The notes below the pieces were generated by a model. That model was not told the DNA's origin. It did not search any database and was given only the letters and a program-made list of their open reading frames with translations. 64,000 bases of DNA from Glycomyces sp040645615 (lineage in GTDB: Bacteria; Actinomycetota; Actinomycetes; Mycobacteriales; Micromonosporaceae): contig NZ_JBEYYO010000003.1 of assembly GCF_040645615.1 (NCBI RefSeq), positions 186,001 through 250,000 of the forward strand, given 5' to 3'. Made by a program: the position numbers and the translations under genes. Below, one piece after another: positions 16,912-25,714 of this stretch (its first letter is position 1; the number at the start of each line of letters is the position of its first letter).

Positions 16912-17778
16912 CTAGTCGAAGACTTCAGTGATGCTGTCAGCACTGGCGGCGCGAACCAGCCACGCCACGATCTGCTCGGTTTCATCGCAGGTATCGATCC
17001 GTGCACGGGTCGACTCGTCCACCGGAATCCCCCGGGCCTCGAGAACCGCCAACAGTGACTTGCGCTCGCCTCTTGCCTCACCTTTTGCTTCGATGCGGTC
17101 GAGGAGGTTGCTGCCGAATGAGGTTTCGTCTGACATGATGATTGCCTCCAGTCGCTGGCGCGCCTCCTCTGAAAGCGCATTGAGTGCAAATCGAGTGTAC
17201 TTGTCCTGCTTATTTTGGTCGAGATTCGGCACCGCGGCGTAGTAGGCGCGCATGATTTCCTCGCCGTGTCGGCCCTCGCCGTGGGCGAGCAGAGAGTAGA
17301 TCGTCATCTCGACCGACTCGCGAGCCCGCTCGGGATCGGTGATGACCGGGATCTGGTCGGGGCCGATGACGAGTGGGATCAGGACGAAGCCCGGGTGGCC
17401 GGTGTCCACGCCGTGGCGGACCCAGCGGGCGGTCTTCTCGTCCGGGCAGATGACGACGAGCGCCACCGGGCAGCGCAGGCGCGTCCGCGCCGAGATGAGG
17501 TAGTCGGGCCAGGAGTAGAGCTTCTCGGGATCCTCGGCGCGTTGGACTTCGAAGATGAGCGCGAAGACCGGGTCCTTCCCGGACAGGAACACTTCGAGGT
17601 TGTCGCAGTTGCGCTCAAGCGGCCTGTCGCAACGGGTCAGGGCTTCGGAGCCCGCCAGGATGTCGGTGTACTCGGGAAGCCGCTCGCCGAGCAGGCCGCA
17701 ATACAGCTCGGTAGCGAGTTTCGGATTGGCCTGCAAGAGGCGCAACGGAATTTCGTGTTGGTATGTCACCACACGCAT
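16912..17778 (-). CDS. Rpn/PD-(D/E)XK nuclease family protein (recombination-promoting nuclease type)
   Basis: A 288-residue protein of the actinobacterial Rpn-like family. The N-terminal two thirds look like a PD-(D/E)XK nuclease: Asp-59 in RNCDNLEVF and Glu-77/Gln-79 in FALIFEVQRAEDPEK, followed by YSWPDYLISARTRLRCPVALVVICPD. The C-terminus has a Gly/Glu-rich repeat (EAKGEARGERKSLL) and a helical tail. Codon 215 is an ATG preceded by GGAGG at 8 nt, so a 74-residue C-terminal product can be made from the same gene. The next gene is a diverged copy of that product. VapBC lies upstream on the same strand. A toxin, anti-phage or DNA-cleaving role is inferred from the family only. Confidence 0.75.
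   Translation of the reverse strand: MRVVTYQHEIPLRLLQANPKLATELYCGLLGERLPEYTDILAGSEALTRCDRPLERNCDNLEVFLSGKDPVFALIFEVQRAEDPEKLYSWPDYLISARTRLRCPVALVVICPDEKTARWVRHGVDTGHPGFVLIPLVIGPDQIPVITDPERARESVEMTIYSLLAHGEGRHGEEIMRAYYAAVPNLDQNKQDKYTRFALNALSEEARQRLEAIIMSDETSFGSNLLDRIEAKGEARGERKSLLAVLEARGIPVDESTRARIDTCDETEQIVAWLVRAASADSITEVFD
17134..17149 (-). promoter_or_regulatory. internal ribosome-binding site and start within the Rpn-like gene
   Basis: GGAGG (complement of 17145-17149) lies 8 nt before an in-frame ATG (17136-17134). Translation from it would yield the last 74 residues, the same unit found as a separate gene at 16660-16896. Confidence 0.65.
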
Positions 17779-17872
17779 GAGGCTATGGATACACGAATCG
17801 ACTTCCGGGGAACGACACTGTCACCTTTCCGACAGTGAACCAAAACACGGCACAATTTGCCCGATTTGTACG

Positions 17873-17904
17873 AAATAAAACAGGCCCAGAGCTTCTGCTC
17901 CAGG
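17873..17904 (-). terminator. terminator after vapBC
   Basis: On the minus strand an 8-bp stem with two G-U pairs and the loop AGAA (plus 17885-17904) is followed by a short U-rich tract (plus 17873-17880). It lies 33 nt beyond the vapC stop. Confidence 0.55.
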
Positions 17905-17936
17905 CCCGATTCCATGTCCAGTTCGGCGCTAACCGG

Positions 17937-18356
17937 TCAGTCTGCGCCGGGACTTGCGACCGGGAGCTCATATCCCTCGGCTGCCGAGAGCAGCCGCCGG
18001 TCGTAGGCGACGAACGCTTCCATCGCGGCATTGATCTCCAAGGCCGCGGCGAGGTGCAGCGCATCGAGCGACCGCAGACCCGATTCGTTGACGAGTCTCC
18101 CGGCGGCATCGCACAAACTCGGTGTGAGTCTGATCAGGGCAGTGTTGCCGAGCCAGTGTTCGGCGTCCTGCCACGCCTGTTCGTCGGCATTGGCGGCCAA
18201 AAGCGCGCGTCGCAGTTCGGTACGAGTTAGGTCGGAGGTGACGGGTCGGCCTTCGGCGTGCGCGGCCAGCCACTGATCGAGGTCCTCGGCGTGCTCCTCC
18301 TTCTTCAGGAAGAGCTTGACCGCTGCGCTGGTGTCGAAGTAGGTCCAGCGGATCAT
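17937..18356 (-). CDS. vapC: PIN domain toxin, VapC type
   Basis: A 139-residue PIN-domain ribonuclease. Acidic metal-binding residues appear in the usual order: Asp in YFDTSAAVKLFLKKEE, Glu in SDLTRTELRRALL, Asp in LRSLDALHLAAAL and Asp in FVAYDRRLLSAAE. VapC toxins cleave tRNA or rRNA and stop translation. The ATG overlaps the antitoxin stop by 4 nt, so the two are translationally coupled. The target RNA cannot be inferred. Confidence 0.92.
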   Translation of the reverse strand: MIRWTYFDTSAAVKLFLKKEEHAEDLDQWLAAHAEGRPVTSDLTRTELRRALLAANADEQAWQDAEHWLGNTALIRLTPSLCDAAGRLVNESGLRSLDALHLAAALEINAAMEAFVAYDRRLLSAAEGYELPVASPGAD

Positions 18357-18721
18357 CGCTCGCCCTCATCCTCCCGCAGCGCCGTGAGCGCATCGGAGAG
18401 CGAAGCGCCTCCGACGCTTCGCGACTCGGGAGGAAAGTCGAGGAGCATCTGCCGGTTCGAGTACGGCTGCGTCAACGCGCGCGGGTCGAGAATCCCCGCC
18501 GCTATCGCCGCGTTGGTCTGTTCTTCAGCAGGATCGGGCGGGAGAATGCGAGCGACGACATGCCCATGTTTAGTGATGAGGATCTGGCCGCTCTCGCCGC
18601 TGGCGACACGTTCGAGCACTTCAGAGGTGTGGCGCTGCAATTCCTGAACGCTGATGCGTTCGGGCGCCTCGTCAGCGGCACTTGTGTGCTCGGCGGTTCG
18701 ATCGGATTCCATGACAACCAT
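18353..18721 (-). CDS. vapB: Phd/YefM-type antitoxin (VapB partner)
   Basis: A 122-residue antitoxin. Residues ~20-65 (RISVQELQRHTSEVLERVASGE, then GQILITKHGHVVARILP) are the Phd/YefM DNA-binding fold. The C-terminal part, ending SLSDALTALREDEGER, is the likely toxin-binding tail. It overlaps vapC by 4 nt. The pair normally represses its own promoter, but no clear operator palindrome was found in the short region upstream. An alternative start at Met-4 (18712) is possible. Confidence 0.88.
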   Translation of the reverse strand: MVVMESDRTAEHTSAADEAPERISVQELQRHTSEVLERVASGESGQILITKHGHVVARILPPDPAEEQTNAAIAAGILDPRALTQPYSNRQMLLDFPPESRSVGGASLSDALTALREDEGER

Positions 18722-18811
18722 GCTACGAGCATGACTGCCTTGGGACTGGGACTATTCACAACACGCCGTATTCGCCTGCGCCGTAACCGGAAACACGTCA
18801 GCGGCAAGCGG

Positions 18812-18838
18812 GGGTCCCGGAGCGAAGCTCCGGGACCC
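18812..18838 (-). terminator. terminator of the bxl-xylA operon
   Basis: A 12-bp perfect stem GGGTCCCGGAGC (18812-18823) with its complement at 18827-18838 and loop GAA. Imperfect outer pairing extends over about 18803-18847. It begins 27 nt beyond the xylA stop. The rest of 18722-18864 shows no gene. Confidence 0.75.
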
Positions 18839-18864
18839 TCCCCTTGCCGTGTGCCGCTTTTCGT

Positions 18865-20037
18865 TTAACGGACGCCGTAGAGGTGTTCGAGGGCGAGTTG
18901 GTCCAGGGCCTCGAACGCCATACCCTTCGCCGCCAGGGCCGCGACGTCGACCTCAAGGTCCTTGACATCCGACCAGGTTTCACCCTCGGCCAGGGTCGGG
19001 ACCGCGAGCTGGTCGACCCTTGCGGCCTTCAGCGCTGCCTGCACCTCGGGGTCGGCCCGGAACGCTTTGACCTTGTCCCTGAGGATCAGGTAGTTGCGCA
19101 TACACGCCGCCGCCGACACCCACACGCCCCGATCGTCTTCGGTGCGCGGGGGCTTGAAATCGAAGTGGATCGGCCCCGTGTATTGGCCCTTCGCGATGCC
19201 CTCTTCGACCGCATCCACGGTCCAGAACGCCCCGCCGACATTCCCGGCACCGAACCTGAGGTCCTGGTCATACCGCGGACCGGTCTGGCCGTTCAAGTCG
19301 ATGTGGTAGAGCTTCCCGTGCCACAGCGCTTGCCGGATCCCGGCCGCGTAGTCGAGCCCGGCCATCTCCTCATGCCCGATCTCGGGGTTAATCCCCACCA
19401 ACTCCGGGCGTTCGAGTTCGTTGATGAACGCCAACGCGTGCCCGAGCGTCGGCAGGAGAATGTTGCCTCTGGGTTCGTTCGGCTTCGGCTCGATCGCGAA
19501 CCGCAGGTCATACCCCTGCGAGACGACATACTCGCCCAGGACATCGAACGCTTCCTTCATCCTGGCCATCGCCGACTGGACATCCTTCGACCCACCCGAC
19601 TCGGCGCCTTCACGGCCACCCCACGCGACATACACCTCAGCACCCAACTCGGCAGCCAGGTCGATGTTCCGCATCACCTTGCTGATGGCGAACCGGCGCA
19701 CGTCCCGGTCGTTCGCGGTGAACCCGCCGTCTTTGAAGATCGGGTGGCTGAAGAGATTCGTCGTCGCGGTCGTGACCTTCAGACCCGTCTCATCCAGGGC
19801 TTTCCGGAACGCCCCGATCTTCGCGTCGCGTTCGGCTTCCGTGTCGTCGAAGTCGAACACGTCATTGTCGTGGAAGTTCACGCCGTACGCGCCGATCGCC
19901 GCCAGCTCACGCACCGCACGATCCGCACTCATCGGCGCCCGCGTCGCCGACCCGAACACATCCTGCGCCGCCCAACCCACCGTCCAAATCCCAAACGAGA
20001 ACTTGTCTTCCGGAGTGGGCGTGTATTCGCTGCTCAT
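18865..20037 (-). CDS. xylA: xylose isomerase
   Basis: A 390-residue xylose isomerase of the actinobacterial (group I) type, converting D-xylose to D-xylulose with two divalent metals. Catalytic His lies in GVNFHDNDVFDF; TNLFSHPIFKDGGFT, the metal-binding Glu in AIEPKPNEPRGN and GLNPEIGHE-type INPEIGHEEMAG are all present. It is 20 nt behind the GH3 gene in the same operon, so imported xylo-oligosaccharides are cut to xylose and isomerised there. No xylulokinase is seen in the window. Confidence 0.97.
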   Translation of the reverse strand: MSSEYTPTPEDKFSFGIWTVGWAAQDVFGSATRAPMSADRAVRELAAIGAYGVNFHDNDVFDFDDTEAERDAKIGAFRKALDETGLKVTTATTNLFSHPIFKDGGFTANDRDVRRFAISKVMRNIDLAAELGAEVYVAWGGREGAESGGSKDVQSAMARMKEAFDVLGEYVVSQGYDLRFAIEPKPNEPRGNILLPTLGHALAFINELERPELVGINPEIGHEEMAGLDYAAGIRQALWHGKLYHIDLNGQTGPRYDQDLRFGAGNVGGAFWTVDAVEEGIAKGQYTGPIHFDFKPPRTEDDRGVWVSAAACMRNYLILRDKVKAFRADPEVQAALKAARVDQLAVPTLAEGETWSDVKDLEVDVAALAAKGMAFEALDQLALEHLYGVR

Positions 20038-20057
20038 GTGCTTGTTCCTTTCCTGCT

Positions 20058-22430
20058 TCAGTTCTCGGCGCTTCGGACGCCTGTGGTCATGACTCGCGCG
20101 CCTTCGACGGTGCGGAGGGCGCCCTCGATCGTGAACCTGCCCTGGAGCGGCAGGTCGGTGCTGGAGTGGCCCACGGCGACCGTGAAGGCGCCGGGTTCGA
20201 CCACTCGGGTGCCGTCACGGCCGGTGAAGGACGTGCGGTCGGCGTGGAGGGTGAACGTGATTCGCTGGGACGCACCGGGTTCGAGCGCGACGCGGGTGAA
20301 GCCCGCGAGTTCGCGCACCGGGCGGGTCACCTGGGCGACCTCGTCGGTGAGGTAGAGCTGGACGACGTCCTCGCCGTGGCGGTCGCCGGTGTTGGTGACC
20401 GTGACCGCGATGTCGACCTCGCCGTCGTTGGGGATGGCGGTCGCGCTCAGTTCGATTGCGCTGTAGGCGAACTCGGTGTAGGAGCGGCCGTGGCCGAACG
20501 GGTAGAGCGGCCTGGGGTCGATGTTCGAGACGCCTTCGCTGTACTGGCCCAGCGGCGGGGCGAGGTAGGTGCCGGGCTGGCCGCCCGGGGTGCGCGGGAC
20601 GCCCACGGGGAGGTGGCCGCTCGGGTTAATTCGTCCAGAAAGGACACCTGCGATGGCGGCGCCGCCCTCCTCGCCGGGCAGGAACGCCTGGACGACGGCC
20701 GCGCAGCGGTCGGCGTAGTCGCCGAGCGCGTAAGGTCGGCCCGAGACCACGACCAGGATCGTGGGGGTGCCGGTGGCGAGGACGGCCTCGACGAGCTCGG
20801 TCTGCGCGCCCGGGAGCGCGAGATCCGGTGCGTCGCAGCCTTCTCCGGAGGTGCCGCGCCCGAACAGGCTCGCGAGGTCGCCGACGGCGAGCACGCAGAC
20901 CTCGGCTGCGGCGGCAGCGGCCACGGCGGCGGGGATGCCGGAGCGGTCGAGCTCGCGGATCGGCACGCCCTGCTCGTAGGACACCTCGGCGTCGGGCCAT
21001 TCGGCGCTCAGGGCCTCTCGGAGCGTGGCGATCGGAATGCCGGTGCCGCGCGATTCGAAGCGGGAGAGCACGTGGTTGGGGAAGGAGTAGCAGCCGAGGA
21101 AGGTGCGGGCGTTGTCGGCGGTCGGGCCGATGAGGGCCAGTTTGCCGCCAGAGGAGGACGAGTCGAGCCCGTCCGCGTCTTCGCCGGAGGTCGTTCCGCC
21201 GCCTTGCGTGTTGGGCCACAACGGAAGCAAACCGTCGTTGTCGAGCAGGACCACCGACTTCTCGGCGATCTCGGCCGCGAGGGCTCGGTTCTCGGGGCTG
21301 TCGAGGTCCACGTCCGGGTTCGGAGCGGCCAGGTCGGGTTCGGCGTCGAGGAGGCCCAGTTCGGCCTTCTGCGTCAGGACCCGCCGCACCGCAGTATCCA
21401 CAATGGCCTCGTCGAACTCGCCAGCGGCGATCTTGTCCGCCAGGCGCGCGTACGCGTCCGTCGTCGGCAGTTCCACGTCGATGCCCGCCGTGAGCGCCGC
21501 CGCGCCGGAGTCGACACGGGTCGCGGTCACGCGGTGCATCGTGTCCAGGAACGGAATCGCCCAATAGTCCGAGACCACGGTCCCGGTGAACCCCCACTGC
21601 TCGCGCAGCAGCTCGGTGAGCAGGTGCCGGTCGGCCGCGGCGGGCACACCGTCCACGTCCGAATAGGAGTTCATCACCGAGCGCGCCCCGCCAAGGCGCA
21701 GGGCCATTTCGAACGGCGGGAGGATCACGTCGGCGAACTCCCTGGGGCCCATCGGGACCGGCGCGTGGTTGCGCGCCGCCCGCGAGGCCGAGTACCCGGC
21801 GAAGTGCTTCAGCGTGGCCACGATCCCGGCCGCTTCGAGGCCGCGCACGTACGCGGCCCCGGTCAGGCCCACCAGGTACGGGTCCTCGCCCATCGTCTCT
21901 TCGACGCGGCCCCAACGGTAGTCGCGCACCACGTCCATCACCGGGGAGAGCCCCTGGTGGACCCCGACGGCGCGCATGTCGGCCCCGATGCGCGCGGCCA
22001 TGCGCTCGACCAGGTCGGGCGCGAACGTCGCGGCCCACGCCAGCGAGGTCGGGTAGACCGTGGCCCCGAGCGTGGTGAACCCGGTCAGGCACTCCTCATG
22101 GGCGATCGCGGGGATCCCGAAGCGGCTGCGCGAGGCGATCTCGCGCTGCGCCTTCTCAAGGGCCGCAGCGCCTTCGGCGGCGTGGACCGGCTGGGTCCCG
22201 AACGCCCGGGTCAGGTGGCCCAGGCCGTGCGCCGAGGCCGCTTCGAGGGTCGCCGGGCCGCCGTCCATGGCGTCCTCCATCGGCGCGACCTCGCCGTCGC
22301 CCTCGTCCTCGTCGCGCGCGGGCCAGAAGCTGCCCAGCTGGGCCAGCTTCTCCTCGACCGTGAGCTCGGCGAGCAGGGCTTCGACCCGGGCCGCGATGGG
22401 CGCCTTCGGGTCCTGCCAGGATTCGACCAT
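20058..22430 (-). CDS. bxlA: GH3 beta-xylosidase/beta-glucosidase
   Basis: A 790-residue family 3 glycoside hydrolase. The N-terminal barrel includes KHFAGYSASRAARNHAP and the nucleophile aspartate in TVVSDYWAI; the alpha/beta sandwich and a C-terminal fibronectin III-like domain (NTGDRHGEDVVQLYL) follow. There is a Gly/Ser-rich insertion near residue 400. No signal peptide is present, so it acts in the cytoplasm. ATG at 22430 has AAGG 7 nt upstream; upstream in-frame sequence is antisense-like. Position between an oligosaccharide importer and xylA points to beta-xylosidase activity, matching the bxl clusters of Streptomyces. Confidence 0.92.
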   Translation of the reverse strand: MVESWQDPKAPIAARVEALLAELTVEEKLAQLGSFWPARDEDEGDGEVAPMEDAMDGGPATLEAASAHGLGHLTRAFGTQPVHAAEGAAALEKAQREIASRSRFGIPAIAHEECLTGFTTLGATVYPTSLAWAATFAPDLVERMAARIGADMRAVGVHQGLSPVMDVVRDYRWGRVEETMGEDPYLVGLTGAAYVRGLEAAGIVATLKHFAGYSASRAARNHAPVPMGPREFADVILPPFEMALRLGGARSVMNSYSDVDGVPAAADRHLLTELLREQWGFTGTVVSDYWAIPFLDTMHRVTATRVDSGAAALTAGIDVELPTTDAYARLADKIAAGEFDEAIVDTAVRRVLTQKAELGLLDAEPDLAAPNPDVDLDSPENRALAAEIAEKSVVLLDNDGLLPLWPNTQGGGTTSGEDADGLDSSSSGGKLALIGPTADNARTFLGCYSFPNHVLSRFESRGTGIPIATLREALSAEWPDAEVSYEQGVPIRELDRSGIPAAVAAAAAAEVCVLAVGDLASLFGRGTSGEGCDAPDLALPGAQTELVEAVLATGTPTILVVVSGRPYALGDYADRCAAVVQAFLPGEEGGAAIAGVLSGRINPSGHLPVGVPRTPGGQPGTYLAPPLGQYSEGVSNIDPRPLYPFGHGRSYTEFAYSAIELSATAIPNDGEVDIAVTVTNTGDRHGEDVVQLYLTDEVAQVTRPVRELAGFTRVALEPGASQRITFTLHADRTSFTGRDGTRVVEPGAFTVAVGHSSTDLPLQGRFTIEGALRTVEGARVMTTGVRSAEN

Positions 22431-22447
22431 TGATGAGCCTTCTCTCG

Positions 22448-23281
22448 TTACTTCCCGAAACCGGCGGTCAGGCCGGAGACGAGCTGGCGGCGGGCGAGGA
22501 TGTACGCGGCGAGCATCGGCAGCACCGACAGGACCACCGCGGCCAGGACCGCGGGCACGTCCACCCCGAACTGCCCCTGGAAGCTCCACAGCGACAACGG
22601 GAGCACCCGCGTCTCGGCGCTCTGGGTCAGCACCAGCGGGAACAGGAACCCGTTCCACACCTGGAGGGCCTGGTACACGCCCACGGTGGCGAGCGCGGGC
22701 CGCGAGAGCGGGACCACCAGGCGCAGCAGGATCTTCCACTCGGTCGCGCCGTCCATGCGCATGGACTCGTACAGCGACTCGGGGATCTCGCGCAGGAAGT
22801 TCGTCAGGATCAAGAGCGTCAGCGGGATGGCGAACGCGATCGACGGGAGGATCAGCGCGGCGAGCGTGTCGTACAGTCCGAGTTGGACGATGAGGTAGTA
22901 CACGGGGATGATCGCGGCCTGGATCGGGATCGCGATCCCGAGCAGGGCCACGCGGAACAGGTTGGCGCCGAAGCGGTCCCGGCGGCGGACCACCACGTAT
23001 GCGGCCATGATGGACACCGCGAGGGTGACCGCGACCGCCGAGGCGGTCACTACGACGCTGTTGAGGAAGAACCGCAGGAAGTCGTTCTCCAGCACGCGTT
23101 GGTACGCGCCGAGGCTCGGACTGCCGGGCCAGGCCAGCGGGTTCTCGGCGTAGTAGTCCTCGCGCGGGCGCAGGCTCGTGACGAAGATGTAGTAGATCGG
23201 CACGATAATGATCGCCAGCCAGAGCCAGGCGAAGGCCGCGCCGAGGACGTTGGGTCGATGTTCGCTCTGCTGCTTGGTCAT
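22448..23281 (-). CDS. bxlG: sugar ABC transporter permease (MalG type)
   Basis: A 277-residue inner-membrane permease with six hydrophobic segments and the EAA loop that contacts the ATPase (ESLYESMRMDGATEWKIL). Its ATG overlaps the stop of the preceding permease gene by 4 nt, and 17 nt separate it from the GH3 gene. It imports xylo-oligosaccharides if the operon assignment is right. The ATPase subunit is not in the operon, as usual in actinomycetes that share one MsiK-type ATPase. Confidence 0.93.
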   Translation of the reverse strand: MTKQQSEHRPNVLGAAFAWLWLAIIIVPIYYIFVTSLRPREDYYAENPLAWPGSPSLGAYQRVLENDFLRFFLNSVVVTASAVAVTLAVSIMAAYVVVRRRDRFGANLFRVALLGIAIPIQAAIIPVYYLIVQLGLYDTLAALILPSIAFAIPLTLLILTNFLREIPESLYESMRMDGATEWKILLRLVVPLSRPALATVGVYQALQVWNGFLFPLVLTQSAETRVLPLSLWSFQGQFGVDVPAVLAAVVLSVLPMLAAYILARRQLVSGLTAGFGK

Positions 23282-24195
23282 GAGCCCTCCGACTGGCTTT
23301 CCATGCGGCTCGAACCGGTGAGCCGGTTGAGGCCCAGCGAGACCGCGAGGCCGACCACGACCAGGACGAGCGCGAGGACGCTGGCGCGGCCCATGTCGTA
23401 GGAGCGGAACCCGGTGAGGTACATGTCCAGTGGCAGGACGCGGGTCGCGTTGCCGGGTCCGCCGCCGGTGAGAACGAAGATCAGGTCGAAATAGGTCAGC
23501 GAGCCGACGGTCATGAGCGTCGTGGAAGTGACGATCGTGTACTTGAGCATCGGCAGCGTGATCCGGAAGAACTGCTGCGTCGGGCCCGCGCCGTCCATGC
23601 GCGAGGCCTCGTACAGCTCCTTGGGGATCTGCCGGGTCCCGGCCTGGTAGAGCAGGGTGTGGAACGGCACGAAGCACCACGCGATCACGAAGACCACCAC
23701 GTAGAGCGCGAGGTCGGGGTCGCCGAGCCAGTTCTGGGCCAGCAGCGGCAGGTCCAGCGCCGAGCCCGCGCCGAAGTTCGGGTCGAGCAGCGCGGTGAAC
23801 GTGATCGCCACGGCCGCGGAGGAGAACAGCAGCGGTACGAAGAACAGCGTGCCGAGCAATGCCCGGTACTTCTGCCGTCCGGCGAGGAACACGCCGAGCA
23901 GGAGGCTCACCGGGGCCTGGAACACGACACAGAGGACGGTGAGCTTCACGGTGAGCCACAGCGCGCCCCGCGACACCGGGTCGGCGGCGGCCGCCGTCCA
24001 GTTGTCGAACCCGGCCCACGTGATCGCCCCGAGCCCGTCCCAGTGGACCAGCGACAGCGCGGCGACGCCGAACAGCGGCACGATCGCGAAGACCCCGAAC
24101 AGGATCAGCGCGGGCGCGGCCATCCAGCGGGAGGGCCCGCCCGGGCGCGCGCCGCGACGGCGCGCACCCCGGCGAACGGTGGCGGCGACGCTCAC
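23278..24195 (-). CDS. bxlF: sugar ABC transporter permease (MalF type)
   Basis: A 305-residue permease with six hydrophobic segments and the EAA motif KELYEASRMDGAGPTQQFF. The GTG start at 24195 overlaps the stop of the binding-protein gene by 4 nt and the stop overlaps the next permease by 4 nt, so the three are translationally coupled. The N-terminus is Arg/Gly-rich and cytoplasmic. Confidence 0.93.
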   Translation of the reverse strand: MSVAATVRRGARRRGARPGGPSRWMAAPALILFGVFAIVPLFGVAALSLVHWDGLGAITWAGFDNWTAAAADPVSRGALWLTVKLTVLCVVFQAPVSLLLGVFLAGRQKYRALLGTLFFVPLLFSSAAVAITFTALLDPNFGAGSALDLPLLAQNWLGDPDLALYVVVFVIAWCFVPFHTLLYQAGTRQIPKELYEASRMDGAGPTQQFFRITLPMLKYTIVTSTTLMTVGSLTYFDLIFVLTGGGPGNATRVLPLDMYLTGFRSYDMGRASVLALVLVVVGLAVSLGLNRLTGSSRMESQSEGS

Positions 24196-25487
24196 AGCGT
24201 GGCGTCCATCGCCGCGGCGAACTCCTCGGCGCTCAGCTCGCCGAGGAACAGCCGGCTGAGGTTGTTGAGCAGCTCCTGCGCCTGGGCGGCGGGGATCGCC
24301 TGGTCCCAGGACAGTTCGAAGTGGGCCGCGTCGCGGACCATGCCGTAGGTGAAGTCGAGGAACTCGGGGTCGTCCTGCTCGGCGATGAGGTCTTCGAGCC
24401 CGGCCACCGGCGGCACCGCGCCGATCGCGAACAGGGAGGCCAGGTGCTCGTCGTCGTAGACGGCCTCGGAGAGGTAGTCGGCGGCGGTGGCCTGGTCGTC
24501 CTCGGAGCCCGACGCCGAGACCGACCAGTAGTTGGCCGGGTTGCCGACGATGTTCGACGGGTCGCCCGCGCCGTCCTCGACGACCGGGAACGTGGAGAAC
24601 CTGAGGCCCCCGCTGGCGACGAGATCCGGTGCGTTGGTGAGGAACTCGGGGTAGATCCACGAGCCCTGGAGGATCATGCCGGCCTTGCCGGTCGAGACCA
24701 GGGCGTGGTCGGCCCCGGCGTCGGCGACGACGGAGGCGAACCCGTCGCCGAAGGCCCCGGCGTCGACCAGCTCGGTGATCATCTGGGCGGCGCGGACCAT
24801 GTCCGGGTGTGACCAGGCGCCCGCTTCGCCGTCGAGGACGCGCTGGAACGCGGCCTCGCCGCCGACGCGGTCGGCCAGGTAGGAGATCCACATCAGCTCG
24901 GGCCACACGCTCTGGCCCGCGAGGGCGATCGGCGTGACGTCTGCGGCCTTGAGCGCTTCCACGGCGGCGAGCAGCTCGGTCCAGGTGGTGGGGATCGAGG
25001 TTCCGGCGGCTTCGAGCACGTCGTTGTTGTGGTAGAGCACCACCGGCTGGGACTGGTTGTTCGGGACGGCGTAGACCTTCCCGTCGACCATCCCGACCTC
25101 GGCCACCGAGGGCAGGAGCCGGTCGGTGAGGGCGGCGGTGGACTCGGTGATGTCGGCGACCTGGTCGTTGGCGACGTAGTCGGCCAGGGTGGCCCCGGCC
25201 CAGCCGAAGATCAGGGTGGGGGCGTTGCCGGAGCCGACCGCGGTGCGGATCTTCTCCTTGTACGCGTCGTTGGCGAAGTACTCCGCGGTGATCTCGTTGT
25301 CCGGGTTGGCCTCGTTCCAGGCCTCGAAGGAGGCCCGCATGGCCTCTTCGGCGCCTCCGGTGAGCCCCCACGCGGTGGCGCCGTCGGCGCCCGCGCCGGG
25401 CTTGTTGCCGCAGGCGCCGAGGGCGGCCACGACGGGGACTGCGGCGCCGAGCGCCAGGACCGAGCGGCGGCGAGTTCCGAGCTCCAT
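24192..25487 (-). CDS. bxlE: sugar-binding lipoprotein of ABC importer
   Basis: A 431-residue extracellular solute-binding protein of family 1. The N-terminus TRRRSVLALG, a hydrophobic stretch and ALGAC form a lipoprotein signal, possibly Tat-type. The body has the usual family 1 pattern (VYAVPNNQSQPVVLYHNN, KAGMILQGSWIYPEF). First gene of the bxlEFG-bxlA-xylA operon and divergent from a LacI regulator. Xylobiose or other xylo-oligosaccharides are the likely ligands by context. Confidence 0.92.
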   Translation of the reverse strand: MELGTRRRSVLALGAAVPVVAALGACGNKPGAGADGATAWGLTGGAEEAMRASFEAWNEANPDNEITAEYFANDAYKEKIRTAVGSGNAPTLIFGWAGATLADYVANDQVADITESTAALTDRLLPSVAEVGMVDGKVYAVPNNQSQPVVLYHNNDVLEAAGTSIPTTWTELLAAVEALKAADVTPIALAGQSVWPELMWISYLADRVGGEAAFQRVLDGEAGAWSHPDMVRAAQMITELVDAGAFGDGFASVVADAGADHALVSTGKAGMILQGSWIYPEFLTNAPDLVASGGLRFSTFPVVEDGAGDPSNIVGNPANYWSVSASGSEDDQATAADYLSEAVYDDEHLASLFAIGAVPPVAGLEDLIAEQDDPEFLDFTYGMVRDAAHFELSWDQAIPAAQAQELLNNLSRLFLGELSAEEFAAAMDATL

Positions 25488-25531
25488 TGCTGGAATCCTT
25501 TCAGAAGTCCGGTCGAGGGACCGGAAGTATA

Positions 25532-25675
25532 GAAACAGTTTCGCACTGGTTTCTCAGTGTTTCGAACCTACGCCGCTCTCGCGAGTGCGTCAAGTTACAG
25601 ATGGGTAAAGTTCCGCGCCCACGCCTGCGTATACGGGTGTAGGGAGGCACCTGGGGCGGAATCTGTTTCGTAAAC
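25532..25675. promoter_or_regulatory. candidate LacI operators between bxlE and bxlR
   Basis: GAAACAGTTTC (25532-25542) and GTTTCGTAAAC (25665-25675) are perfect palindromes built from GTTTC/GAAAC half-sites. CACTG/CAGTG arms (25544-25559) and TTCGAA (25561-25566) lie beside the first. One site is close to each gene start, as expected for mutual repression by the LacI protein. Confidence 0.6.
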
Positions 25676-25714
25676 TGGTTAGACTGGCGGCTCCAGCGAA
25701 GACGAGGTGCAGCG

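Noticed and set aside
17834..18230. Plus-strand frame antisense to vapC
   Set aside because: VapC has the acidic PIN residues in order and overlaps VapB by 4 nt, so the opposite frame is a shadow.
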